From contig JASGDB010000057.1 in the NCBI GenBank assembly GCA_049841315.1, positions 1 through 33,967 on the forward strand: a DNA stretch of 33,967 nt. Direction: 5' to 3'. Below, in pieces: positions 15,968 through 24,049 of the stretch. This stretch comes from JASGDB01 sp049841315. GTDB taxonomy: Bacteria > Bacteroidota > Bacteroidia > Flavobacteriales > Weeksellaceae. Each line of letters starts with the position of its first letter. Within the stretch, counting starts at the first letter, position 1. A model generated the notes under the pieces. The model searched no databases. It had not been told where the DNA came from and saw nothing but the letters and a program-made list of their open reading frames with translations. Made by a program: the position numbers and the translations under genes.

Positions 15968-16159
15968 TTTTAAGAAATTTTGATGAATTGAATTATTAAA
16001 ATGGGGATAATGATGGGCTCTTCTTAAAAGAAGAGCAACTTTTCTGAAAATTTCAGGAGTTGGTTCCCTGATAGAAATTCGGGCTGTTAGAAAGTCCTTG
16101 CTCGGGAAAGGGAGCGAGAATACTGTCGATTTCATAATTTTAAAACAATCCCGCCCCAA
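15968..16159 (-). other. Open leader region with a 20-bp hairpin before the secreted gene
   Basis: This stretch stays in frame with the secreted gene and could encode a 64-residue N-terminal extension, or a leader. Within it GCTCTTCTT (16017-16025) and AAGAAGAGC (16028-16036) form a 9-bp stem with a 2-base centre. I favour an untranslated leader because the signal peptide starts at 15967. Confidence 0.35.
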
Positions 16160-16190
16160 GGATTCTGAAATTTTAGGTTACCTCAAACTA

Positions 16191-16360
16191 AAAGCGTGGG
16201 ACTTTTGCCATCGCTCTTGCTGTTGAAGGTGGTCGAATACCTAGGTTTACAAGAATAACAAAGCCCACGCATAACGTGAGCGTTTTGTTATCTACTTTCT
16301 TGTAAACCTATCTGAAACTTTCGACCTTTTCAACAGGCAAGAAAATAAAACAAACGCTTA
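16191..16360 (-). other. Structured hairpin element A (possible ncRNA or ssDNA recombination site)
   Basis: About 170 bases fold into one nested hairpin. Pairs are TCTTGC/GCAAGA (16215/16337), TGTTGAA/TTCAACA (16221/16329), GGTCGAA/TTCGACC (16231/16320), TAGGTTTACAAG/CTTGTAAACCTA (16242/16299), ATAACAAA/TTTGTTAT (16255/16284) and ACGC/GCGT (16267/16280). The flank GCGTGGG (16194-16200) is also complementary to the apical CCCACGC (16264-16270). Element B at 24050-24210 has the same plan and the same end motifs (AAAAG..., ACTTTTG..ATCG, CAAACGC.TTATA) but different stem sequences, so the structure appears to be conserved. Both lie upstream of minus-strand secreted-protein genes. Confidence 0.6.
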
Positions 16361-16444
16361 TAGTTGTTTTAAAAAAATCGTTAAAAAGTGTTTTTCAACA
16401 CCGGACAAATATAGATATTTTTTTTATCACTGCAACGATTGTGT

Positions 16445-16533
16445 GTCATTGCGAACGTAACGCAGTGAAGTGAAGCAATCCGTTGCTTCAAACACGGGAT
16501 TGCTTCGTCGTCGTGCCTCCTCCTCGCAATGAC
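16445..16533. repeat. GTCATTGCGA...TCGCAATGAC interspersed repeat
   Basis: An 89-bp imperfect palindrome with ends GTCATTGCGA (16445) and TCGCAATGAC (16524) and an inner pair GAAGCAATCC (16472) / GGATTGCTTC (16497). This family is widespread between genes in several bacterial phyla. The remaining bases of the gap (16361-16595) hold a -7-like TACCTTTA at 16546-16553 and no gene that I can see. Confidence 0.8.
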
Positions 16534-16595
16534 GAAAAAAATATGTACCTTTATCCGTTAGTTAAACCTGTTTAAACCCCAATTAAACAGCCTTT

Positions 16596-18761
16596 ATGAA
16601 AAAAATACTCTCCATATTCCTGATAATCAATATCTTTTATCTGAGTTTTGCACAGGTAAAAGAAAATCTGGTAATTCCGCCCAATCCGAAAATCGGGCTT
16701 TCGCTTTCGGGAGGCGGAGCGAAAGGTTTTGCACACGTCGGGGTTCTGAAAGTGATTGATTCTCTGGGAATTAAGATAGATTATATTTCCGGAACGAGCA
16801 TGGGAGCGATTGTCGGCGGATTGTACGCTGCGGGATATACGGCGAAAGATATTGAGAAAATTGTGATGGACACGGATTTTTACAGCGTTCTCGCCAACGA
16901 AAAAAATCGTCAGGAAAGCTCTTTTTTCACTAAAGCAACCGATAAATATCTTCTCACCATTCCTTTCAATGACGGAAAATTCAGCTTTCTTCCGAAAGCG
17001 ATTTCTAAAGGTCAGAAGAATATTTATATGTTAAAGGAACTCTTTAAAAATGTTTCCAATGTATCTGATTTCTCGGAACTTCCGATTCCTTTTATGTGCG
17101 TTGCCACCAATCTCGAAAGCGGAAAAATGGAAATTTTTGAGCAGGGCGATTTGGTAAGTTCCATTATGGCAAGTTCCGCATTTCCTTCATTAATAGACCC
17201 TGTAAAAATAGGGGACAGCCTTTATATTGACGGAGCCATGACCGTCAATTATCCCTCAAAACCATTGAAAGACAAAGGAATAGATATTGTAATCGGTGTA
17301 GATTTGAATCAAGGGCTGGCTTCAAGGGATAAACTTACTTCGCTCGTAAGTATTCTCAATCAGGTAGTGGATTACGGCATACAGAAAGACACCAAAGAAC
17401 AATACAAATACACGGATATCAATATAAAACCCGAATTGGGAACGCTTTCCGCCACAAGCTACGGAGATAAAAAGACCATTCTGGATTCCGGATATATCGA
17501 AGCCAAACGGTATGAAGAAATCCTTTCAAAACTTCCTAAAAGGGAAATCACGGCACTGAGAGCTCCCATTAATCCGATTTATTCAAACGTGTATAAGATT
17601 GATAGCCTGAGTGTTATCAATAACAGGATTTTCAGTGATTCGTATGTCCGCGGGAAATTAGGACTGGAGCTTCCTTCCATGCAGACTTATGGAAGCATCA
17701 ATAAAATGATTGACAAGCTCTATGCTACTAATAATTACCATCTTATTAATTATGACATTTTGAAGCATAACGACCGGAACTATCTCCGTATCGATGCGGA
17801 GGAAGACAATACGAGATTTTACCTCAAATTTGGTCTTCATTATGACGAAATTTTCCACACAGGATTGCTTATGAATGCGACTGTAAAGCGTTTGTTTTTC
17901 AGAAATGCCATTCTTTCTTTTGATTTTGTGGTTGGCGACTCACCGCGTTATTATTTCAATTATTCCGTTGATAACGGCTATATTCCGGGATTCGGAATTT
18001 ATTCTTCAGGAATGGGTCTCGAGCTGAGAAACCGCGATTCCAATATCTATGAGGAAAGACACTGGTATCACAACGAATTTTATATACAATCAATTTGGAA
18101 AGACCGATATGCTATTGGTGGAGGACTTTCCCACGATTATTTCGACAGAAAATTTGGTGCGGAAAAATACCACGGTGCTCAAAATTACATCAATCCTTAT
18201 GTCTTCATAAAAAGTGATACTCAGGACAACCGTGATTTTCCTACACGCGGATTTTTCATGAACGCAGAAGGAAAAATTATCGACCTTTTCAATAATGAAG
18301 CTGAGGAAAAAACCCTACAGGCAAAAGCCAAAATAGCCATTCACATTCCCGTAACCAAAAATTTCACGTATTCCCTTAATTTATTTGGTGGATTTACCAT
18401 TGGCGAGTCTGAAACTGATGATTATTTTAAATATGGTCTTGGAGGAATATTTGAGCAGAATACAGGAAATTATTCAGCCTTTGAAGGATATGAATTCGGA
18501 CAGATTATGTCGGACAATCTTCTTTCTGCTTCCAACCGTTTTCAGTACAAGATTAACAGAAATTTCTTTCTGATTGGGAGCTTCAACCTTGCCAATCATT
18601 TTGATTCTATCAATATGGAAGAAGCATTTAAAATAAAAGAAACTTCCGCAGGTTTAACCCTTGGTTACAGGTCTCCTTTCGGGCAGATAAAACTGAATTA
18701 CTGCGCCGGATTGAATAAAGGAAAAGGGCTTTTAAACGTCATACTCGGTCATTGGTTTTAA
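16596..18761 (+). CDS. Patatin-like phospholipase with C-terminal Omp85-type barrel
   Basis: 721 aa with a signal peptide (cleavage near FAQ, residue 20). The patatin lipase domain spans about 33-310: oxyanion loop SGGGAKG (38-44), nucleophile Ser68 in GTSMG and catalytic Asp212 in DGA. A POTRA-like stretch follows (about 320-400), then a region rich in alternating aromatic strands (about 400-721) ending LNVILGHWF, which fits an outer-membrane beta-barrel. This is the arrangement of type Vd patatin proteins such as PlpD, so it probably acts on phospholipids at the outer membrane. It heads a run with ybeY (7-bp gap) and mnmG. Confidence 0.9.
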   Translation: MKKILSIFLIINIFYLSFAQVKENLVIPPNPKIGLSLSGGGAKGFAHVGVLKVIDSLGIKIDYISGTSMGAIVGGLYAAGYTAKDIEKIVMDTDFYSVLANEKNRQESSFFTKATDKYLLTIPFNDGKFSFLPKAISKGQKNIYMLKELFKNVSNVSDFSELPIPFMCVATNLESGKMEIFEQGDLVSSIMASSAFPSLIDPVKIGDSLYIDGAMTVNYPSKPLKDKGIDIVIGVDLNQGLASRDKLTSLVSILNQVVDYGIQKDTKEQYKYTDINIKPELGTLSATSYGDKKTILDSGYIEAKRYEEILSKLPKREITALRAPINPIYSNVYKIDSLSVINNRIFSDSYVRGKLGLELPSMQTYGSINKMIDKLYATNNYHLINYDILKHNDRNYLRIDAEEDNTRFYLKFGLHYDEIFHTGLLMNATVKRLFFRNAILSFDFVVGDSPRYYFNYSVDNGYIPGFGIYSSGMGLELRNRDSNIYEERHWYHNEFYIQSIWKDRYAIGGGLSHDYFDRKFGAEKYHGAQNYINPYVFIKSDTQDNRDFPTRGFFMNAEGKIIDLFNNEAEEKTLQAKAKIAIHIPVTKNFTYSLNLFGGFTIGESETDDYFKYGLGGIFEQNTGNYSAFEGYEFGQIMSDNLLSASNRFQYKINRNFFLIGSFNLANHFDSINMEEAFKIKETSAGLTLGYRSPFGQIKLNYCAGLNKGKGLLNVILGHWF

Positions 18762-18768
18762 AAATATT

Positions 18769-19185
18769 ATGATAAATTTCTTTTTTGAAAATATTGAACA
18801 GCGGAAAATCCCCGAAAACATTAGTTTGTGGTTAGAAAACCTCATCACTTCCGAAAATAAAAAATTAGGAGAAATAAATTACATTTTCTGCGATGATGAA
18901 TATTTGCTGAAAGTCAATCAGAATTATCTTAGGCACGATTATTATACCGACATCATTACCTTCGATTATGTAAAAGGCAAAACCATTTCGGGCGATATTT
19001 TCGTATCTTTGCCGCGTATTTCCGAAAATGCTTCTACCCTTTCCAAAGATTTTGATGAAGAATTTCGCAGGGTTCTCGCTCACGGAATTTTGCATCTTTG
19101 CGGCTACAAAGACAAATCGGAAGAAGAAGAAAAAGAAATGCGGAGTAAAGAAGATTTTTATCTTAATACTTATAGAAACTTTTAG
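18769..19185 (+). CDS. ybeY: Endoribonuclease YbeY (rRNA maturation factor)
   Basis: 138 aa, a zinc-dependent RNase acting in 16S rRNA 3'-end maturation and ribosome quality control in the cytoplasm. The C-terminal metal motif reads HGILHLCGYKDKSEEE: two His of the usual HxxxHxxGYDH are present but the third is replaced by Lys-Asp, a form I recall from other Bacteroidota, so the third ligand must differ. TDIITFDY and GDIFVSLPRI are the other family strands. It begins 7 bp after the patatin gene, so they are probably co-transcribed, and a parS palindrome follows immediately. Confidence 0.92.
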   Translation: MINFFFENIEQRKIPENISLWLENLITSENKKLGEINYIFCDDEYLLKVNQNYLRHDYYTDIITFDYVKGKTISGDIFVSLPRISENASTLSKDFDEEFRRVLAHGILHLCGYKDKSEEEEKEMRSKEDFYLNTYRNF

Positions 19186-19186
19186 A

Positions 19187-19204
19187 ATGTTTCACGTGAA
19201 ACAT
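19187..19204. other. parS-type centromere site (copy 1)
   Basis: ATGTTTCACGTGAAACAT is a perfect 18-bp palindrome containing TGTTTCACGTGAAACA, the consensus ParB/Spo0J-binding parS site. It sits between ybeY and mnmG. The identical 18 bases recur at 21127-21144. Confidence 0.88.
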
Positions 19205-19256
19205 CACAATTCTTTTTCTAAATCTCTTAATTTATAAATCTTTTAATTTTATTAAA

Positions 19257-21119
19257 ATGATAAACGAAACATACGACGTAATCGTTGTCGGAGCAGGACA
19301 CGCCGGTTGTGAAGCAGCGGCAGCCGCTGCCAATTTAGGTTCAAAAACTTTATTGGTCACGATGAATATGCAGACTATCGGACAAATGTCCTGCAATCCT
19401 GCAATGGGAGGCATTGCAAAAGGGCAAATCGTTCGGGAAATTGACGCATTGGGCGGTTACAGCGGAATTGTGGCGGACAAATCTGCGATACAGTTTAAAA
19501 TGCTCAACCTTTCCAAAGGACCTGCAATGTGGTCGCCGAGAACGCAAAACGACAGAATGCTCTTTGCGGAAGAATGGCGTTTGGCATTAGAAAACACACC
19601 GAATTTGGATTTTTTCCAAGATATGGTAAAGAGTTTAATCATTGAAAATGAAAAAGTTACAGGCGTTGTTTCTTCTCTCGGAATAGAAATAAAAGGAAAA
19701 TCTGTGGTTCTTACGAACGGAACATTTTTGAACGGATTAATCCACGTTGGCGACAAACAATTAGGTGGCGGAAGAATGGGCGAACCTCGTGCTTTTGGAA
19801 TTACGGAGCAACTCGTTTCTCTTGGTTTTGATGCGGGAAGAATGAAAACAGGAACGCCGCCGAGAGTGGACGGAAGAAGCCTTGATTATTCCAAAATGGA
19901 AGAACAGAAAGGCGATGAAAATCCGCAGAAATTCAGTTATTTAGACACTCCGAAGTTAACCAGACAATTAAGTTGCCACATCGTTTACACCAACGAAACC
20001 GTTCACGAAATTCTGCGTGAAGGATTCGACAGAAGTCCGATGTTCAACGGAACGATACAAAGTATCGGACCGAGATACTGCCCGAGTATTGAAGATAAAA
20101 TCAACCGTTTTGCAGAGCGGAACCGTCATCAACTTTTTGTAGAACCCGAAGGTTGGAAAACCATTGAAATTTACGTCAACGGATTCAGTTCTTCCCTGCC
20201 GGAAGACGTTCAAATAAAGGCGATGAAGCACATTCCCGGATTTGAAAACGTGAAAGTGTTCCGTCCCGGTTACGCCATAGAATACGATTACTTTCCTCCC
20301 ACCCAACTAAAACACACGCTGGAAACCAAACTCATTGAAAACCTTTATTTTGCAGGGCAAATCAACGGAACGACCGGTTACGAAGAAGCGGCAGGACAAG
20401 GTTTGATTGCCGGAATTAACGCTCACAATAAAGTCCACGAAAAAGAAGAATTTATTTTAAGCCGTGATGAAGCGTATATCGGCGTTTTAATTGATGATTT
20501 AATCACAAAAGGAACAGAAGAACCTTACAGAATGTTTACTTCCAGAGCGGAATACAGACTTCTTTTAAGACAGGACAATGCGGATATCCGTTTAACGGAA
20601 AAAGCCTACAAATTGGGGCTGGCAAAGGAAAATCGCCTGAAAAAAGTAGAAGAAAAAATCGAGAAAAGCACGGAACTGGAAGAATTTCTGCGTGAACTTT
20701 CCCTGAAACCAAGCGTTATCAATCCTATTTTGGAAGAAAATGAAAGCAATCCTGCCCAACAAGCCTATCGCGCTTCGCAGTTTTTGACAAGACCGAATAT
20801 TAATCTGGATAAACTTTCAAAAATTGAAATCATCGCAGAAAAACTAAGCGAATACACCGATGAAGTGCGTGAACAGGCGGAAATCAACATCAAATACAAA
20901 GGATATATCGACAAAGAAAGGGAAAATGTAGCCAAACTAACGCGTATGGAAAACATCAAAATTCCCGAAGATTTTGACTTTGCTAAAATCTCTTCCCTCT
21001 CCGCCGAAGCCAAACAAAAAATGCAGAACGTAAAACCGAAAACCATTGCTCAGGCTTCGAGAATAAGCGGAGTTTCTCCTGCGGATATTAATGTTTTGAT
21101 GGTGTATTTGGGAAGATAA
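19257..21119 (+). CDS. mnmG: tRNA uridine-5-carboxymethylaminomethyl modification enzyme MnmG (GidA)
   Basis: 620 aa, full length. With MnmE it installs cmnm5 on U34 of several tRNAs, using FAD. The N-terminal dinucleotide-binding loop is GAGHAGCEAA (12-21). Other family signatures are MSCNPAMGGIAKGQI, GTPPRVDGRS, Cys275 in RYCPSIEDK, GQINGTTGYEEAAGQG and the C-terminal ISGVSPADINVLMVYL. It is bracketed by two perfect parS sites, a position near the replication origin known for this gene in many bacteria. It starts with an ATG at 19257 in an A+T-rich leader. Confidence 0.97.
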   Translation: MINETYDVIVVGAGHAGCEAAAAAANLGSKTLLVTMNMQTIGQMSCNPAMGGIAKGQIVREIDALGGYSGIVADKSAIQFKMLNLSKGPAMWSPRTQNDRMLFAEEWRLALENTPNLDFFQDMVKSLIIENEKVTGVVSSLGIEIKGKSVVLTNGTFLNGLIHVGDKQLGGGRMGEPRAFGITEQLVSLGFDAGRMKTGTPPRVDGRSLDYSKMEEQKGDENPQKFSYLDTPKLTRQLSCHIVYTNETVHEILREGFDRSPMFNGTIQSIGPRYCPSIEDKINRFAERNRHQLFVEPEGWKTIEIYVNGFSSSLPEDVQIKAMKHIPGFENVKVFRPGYAIEYDYFPPTQLKHTLETKLIENLYFAGQINGTTGYEEAAGQGLIAGINAHNKVHEKEEFILSRDEAYIGVLIDDLITKGTEEPYRMFTSRAEYRLLLRQDNADIRLTEKAYKLGLAKENRLKKVEEKIEKSTELEEFLRELSLKPSVINPILEENESNPAQQAYRASQFLTRPNINLDKLSKIEIIAEKLSEYTDEVREQAEINIKYKGYIDKERENVAKLTRMENIKIPEDFDFAKISSLSAEAKQKMQNVKPKTIAQASRISGVSPADINVLMVYLGR

Positions 21120-21126
21120 TGCATGA

Positions 21127-21144
21127 ATGTTTCACGTGAAACAT
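21127..21144. other. parS-type centromere site (copy 2)
   Basis: Identical to the palindrome at 19187-19204 over all 18 bases. It lies 8 bases after the mnmG stop codon. The spacing between the two centres is about 1.94 kb. Confidence 0.88.
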
Positions 21145-21161
21145 TGTAAAAATAATTTGAA

Positions 21162-21770
21162 ATGAATGTTTTTTTTAACTTATATATTTTGGTTTTCTTT
21201 ATTGGAATATTATCTTATTTCATAAAGAAATATCCAAAAAGAAATCATACAAAAATTTCAAAAATATTTTTAACTATTGGAATAATATTCTTTGTTTTAT
21301 ATTTGATGGAACTATTTAAAATTTCAGATTTTTATGGTGCTTATTCTCAGAATATTTTTTACGGAATCTCATTAAGCAGTTTTCTTTTGTCAATGAAATT
21401 CGGAATAAAAAATATATTTTTAAAAATTTCAAATTTTATATTTTTCATCATTAATATTCCTTTTATTCATCAAATTATTTTCACATTACTATCTTCTTTG
21501 TTTGGTTTAAATCTATATGAAATTCCTGACATTATTAAAAATAAAAAAGATTATAGAATTGAATCAAACACCATTGTTTATGGAATGAGTATGAATGAAA
21601 ATATATTCTTCGTTAGAAAATATTTTCCATTCGAGGAAAAAACAAAAATATTAACTATTCCAAGACATAAACATATCGACAGTATCAGTTTTTCTGAAAT
21701 ACAAAATGAAATGAGGATAAAATATAATGGAAATGAAGTAAAATTGGATAAAATAATTAATGTTAAATAA
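21162..21770 (+). CDS. Hypothetical membrane protein
   Basis: 202 aa, very rich in Phe, Ile and Lys with an A+T-rich coding sequence. Four or five hydrophobic segments fill residues 1-110 (for example NLYILVFFIGILSYFI and FIFFIINIPFIHQIIF), followed by a hydrophilic C-terminal domain of ~75 residues, perhaps cytoplasmic. No family was recognised. It lies between the second parS and the methyltransferase gene, with which it is separated by 3 bp, so they are probably co-transcribed. Its low G+C compared with neighbours suggests later acquisition. Confidence 0.6.
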   Translation: MNVFFNLYILVFFIGILSYFIKKYPKRNHTKISKIFLTIGIIFFVLYLMELFKISDFYGAYSQNIFYGISLSSFLLSMKFGIKNIFLKISNFIFFIINIPFIHQIIFTLLSSLFGLNLYEIPDIIKNKKDYRIESNTIVYGMSMNENIFFVRKYFPFEEKTKILTIPRHKHIDSISFSEIQNEMRIKYNGNEVKLDKIINVK

Positions 21771-21773
21771 GAA

Positions 21774-22592
21774 ATGAAAATCAAAGACCATTTCCTCTCC
21801 GGAGAAACTTTTGAAATCCAAGAAACCGAACACAAAGGCATTTATAAAACCTGCCCTGTTCCCGAAAATATTTCCAAATATTATGAGAGCAAAGATTATA
21901 TTTCGCATCATCAGGATTCGGGAAGCGTGAAGGAAAAACTGTATAAATTTTTGCAGAAATTCAACCTGAATTACAAATACAATATCCTTTCAAAACATCT
22001 TTTCCAGGGTGCAAAAGTTTTGGATTACGGTTGTGGTGCAGGAGAATTTTTAAAATTTATTGAAGAAGATTTTGATACGGTTGGTTTCGAGCCGAACGAA
22101 AATGCACGGACTTCTGCGAAACAAAAAACTTCAAAAACACAATTCATTTCCGATTTGAACGAACTGGAAAATGAAAGTCTGGACGGAATTACGCTTTGGC
22201 ACGTTTTTGAACACATCGAAAATCCGAGCGAAATGTTGAATCAATTTTTTGATAAATTAAAACCAAACGGATTTTTAATTATCGCCGTTCCCAATCATAC
22301 TTCTTACGATGCGAAACATTACAAAGAATTTTGGGCGGCGTATGATGTTCCTCGTCATCTATTTCATTTTTCAAAATCGGGAATGGAAAAATTTTTCAAC
22401 ACCGAAAAATGGAAATTGGAAAAAATCAAACCGCTTCTGCTCGATTCGTTTTATATTTCTATGCTGAGCGAAAAATATAAAAAATCTTCGCTTTTTTGGC
22501 TGAAAGGTTTCGTTTTCGGAGCAATTTCTAATTTTAAAGCATCAAAAACGGGCGAATTTTCGAGTTTGGTATATATTATCAGAAAAATTTAG
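21774..22592 (+). CDS. Class I SAM-dependent methyltransferase
   Basis: 272 aa. The Rossmann motif I VLDYGCGAGEF lies at 82-92, the acidic motif at GFEPNENA (104-111), motif IV LWHVFEHIENP, then LKPNGFLIIAVPN and the C-terminal YDVPRHLFHFSKSGMEKFF. This is the Methyltransf_23 arrangement of enzymes acting on small molecules or glycans. The substrate cannot be told. The N-terminal ~75 residues before the Rossmann fold, with CPVPENISKYYESKDYISH, are typical of flavobacterial homologues. It is a soluble cytoplasmic protein. Confidence 0.85.
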   Translation: MKIKDHFLSGETFEIQETEHKGIYKTCPVPENISKYYESKDYISHHQDSGSVKEKLYKFLQKFNLNYKYNILSKHLFQGAKVLDYGCGAGEFLKFIEEDFDTVGFEPNENARTSAKQKTSKTQFISDLNELENESLDGITLWHVFEHIENPSEMLNQFFDKLKPNGFLIIAVPNHTSYDAKHYKEFWAAYDVPRHLFHFSKSGMEKFFNTEKWKLEKIKPLLLDSFYISMLSEKYKKSSLFWLKGFVFGAISNFKASKTGEFSSLVYIIRKI

Positions 22593-22662
22593 AAAATGGA
22601 TTTTTCGGGTATTTCTGAAAGCAGATTTTTGGGTGGATTTTTCATCGAAGAAAAATTTTTAC

Positions 22663-22670
22663 TAACTTTG
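22663..22670 (+). promoter_or_regulatory. Putative -7 box of the antitoxin-toxin pair
   Basis: TAACTTTG matches TAnnTTTG, 46 bases before the antitoxin ATG at 22717. No convincing -33 box was found. Confidence 0.4.
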
Positions 22671-22716
22671 AATATTAATACAAATCAAAAAAAACAATTA
22701 TTAAAAATTTTTGATT

Positions 22717-22944
22717 ATGACAATACTTTCATTTGAAATAGAACCATCGGAAGTATCAAAATTAAAAACAATTTTGAAAGCATTTGGTGTGAAGAAATTA
22801 AAAGTAGAAGAAAAAACAAACGACACCGAAATTACAAATCCCGTGATTTTGGAACGTCTTCATAAACTTCATCACGAATATAAGGAAGAAAATTATATAA
22901 GAATAGACCCGAAAAATCTATGGAAATCTATATCATCAAAATAG
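22717..22944 (+). CDS. Antitoxin of a YoeB-type module (DUF2683-like)
   Basis: 75 aa from the ATG at 22717, preferred over the TTG at 22711. The N-terminal ~25 residues (SFEIEPSEVSKLKTILKAFG) resemble a small beta-alpha antitoxin head. The charged C-terminal half would wrap the toxin. It overlaps the toxin gene by 25 bases, as is usual for coupled antitoxin-toxin pairs. Since the partner toxin is truncated, this antitoxin may be an orphan. Confidence 0.7.
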   Translation: MTILSFEIEPSEVSKLKTILKAFGVKKLKVEEKTNDTEITNPVILERLHKLHHEYKEENYIRIDPKNLWKSISSK

Positions 22945-23129
22945 ACAAACAGGCTCAAAAAGATATAGAGAAAATCCAAAAATCGGGTAATAAATCGGAC
23001 ATCAGACGATTTGAAAAAATTTTTGAAGAACTCTCTGTTAATCCACGTTTCGGAATAGGAAATCCTGAAAGACTTAAACATTATGAAGGCGAAGTCTGGT
23101 CTCGCCAACTCAATAAAAAAGACAAATAA
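22920..23129 (+). pseudogene. Truncated YoeB/Txe-type mRNA interferase
   Basis: 69 aa. The sequence follows YoeB toxins through NPRFGIGNPERLKHYEGEVWSRQLNKKDK and then stops. E. coli YoeB continues for another 19-20 residues beyond this point, with the RLVY segment (Arg65) and the C-terminal His83-Tyr84, both needed for catalysis. Those residues are missing, so the toxin is probably inactive. The stop codon is followed within 2 bases by an intrinsic terminator, so the end of the gene seems to have been deleted up to it. The start ATG at 22920 lies inside the antitoxin gene. Confidence 0.75.
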
Positions 23130-23131
23130 AG

Positions 23132-23160
23132 ACTCCCGAAAATTTCGGGAGTTTCATTTT
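23132..23160. terminator. Bidirectional intrinsic terminator
   Basis: ACTCCCGAAA (23132-23141) pairs with TTTCGGGAGT (23143-23152), a perfect 10-bp inverted repeat, with T-rich sequence following on the plus strand and A-rich before it. It lies between the convergent toxin and sorting-domain genes and can serve both. Confidence 0.85.
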
Positions 23161-23978
23161 TATTTCACTAAAAATTTTCCGCTGTTTCCGTTGAACTCAT
23201 AAATATAAAATCCTTTTGCAAATTTCTCGGTAGAAACTTTCTGATAATCTCTACCCTTTTCAACATTTTTCGATTCTACCAACTGTCCGTTTGCATTATA
23301 GATTTTCAAAATTCCGGAAGCATTATTCACAGGAATATTAATTTCCGAAACTGCCGGATTCGGGTAAGCCGATTTTCTGTGCAAATCTTCAATTTCCTTA
23401 TTTCCCAACTGTGTTGTCGGCAAAAGATAAACATTCTGCAATATATTGTTGTTATTGTCTAAAACGTTGTCCAAAAGCAATTTGTTCTTATTTACAACAG
23501 CATCGTGAAAAACACGAATCGTAGTAAATTCGTCAATTTTTCCAAAATCATACACCACATTTCCGTTATCGCTAATCAGTTTAAACAAACGGTGATAATC
23601 ATTTCCACTATTCTGATTTTGTTCAAATGTTACGAAAAATTCGTAATTGTCATCTGTATTGAAAATATTTTTGGTTACAACAAATTTCTCTGTGTCATCA
23701 TTCTCATTACCCGTAAAATTATCAAGATAATAACCAGCCGGAACTGTAATATTGAAAGATTTTCTGAATGAATAATCAGAATTATACATCTTAATCGTGT
23801 TATCATTTCCGTCATAAATCCAGTAAAATGTATCCGTATCGTTGCTGTAAACGTGATAAAGAGATTCTGATGTGTAAGAACCTGCGGGAATTGTTACAGG
23901 CGAAAAACTATGTTCCAATGTAATCTGCGCCTGTGCAGAAAAGGAATACAAAAGAACCGATAAAAATAATTTCTTCAT
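23160..23978 (-). CDS. Secreted protein with type IX secretion C-terminal sorting domain
   Basis: 272 aa. Signal peptide MKKLFLSVLLYSFSAQAQ (cleavage near AQA-Q). The body has repeated beta-strand segments, with no enzymatic motif seen. Residues ~205-272 are a type A T9SS sorting domain: YPNPAVSEINIPV, LKIYNANGQLV, KGFYIYEFNGNSGKFLVK. This domain is removed as the protein is exported through the outer membrane by the Por system of Bacteroidota, so it is a surface or released protein. It is a single gene; element B lies 72 bases upstream of its ATG. Confidence 0.88.
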   Translation of the reverse strand: MKKLFLSVLLYSFSAQAQITLEHSFSPVTIPAGSYTSESLYHVYSNDTDTFYWIYDGNDNTIKMYNSDYSFRKSFNITVPAGYYLDNFTGNENDDTEKFVVTKNIFNTDDNYEFFVTFEQNQNSGNDYHRLFKLISDNGNVVYDFGKIDEFTTIRVFHDAVVNKNKLLLDNVLDNNNNILQNVYLLPTTQLGNKEIEDLHRKSAYPNPAVSEINIPVNNASGILKIYNANGQLVESKNVEKGRDYQKVSTEKFAKGFYIYEFNGNSGKFLVK

Positions 23979-24049
23979 TTTGAATTGATTTTTAAATTTT
24001 TAAAATTGAATTAAACCGTTCCTTTCTCAAAATTCAAGACAAAATAAAA

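Noticed and set aside
16191..16360. Element A as a true integron attC site
   Set aside because: No RYYYAAC/GTTRRRY core boxes and no integrase in the window; only the size and fold are similar.
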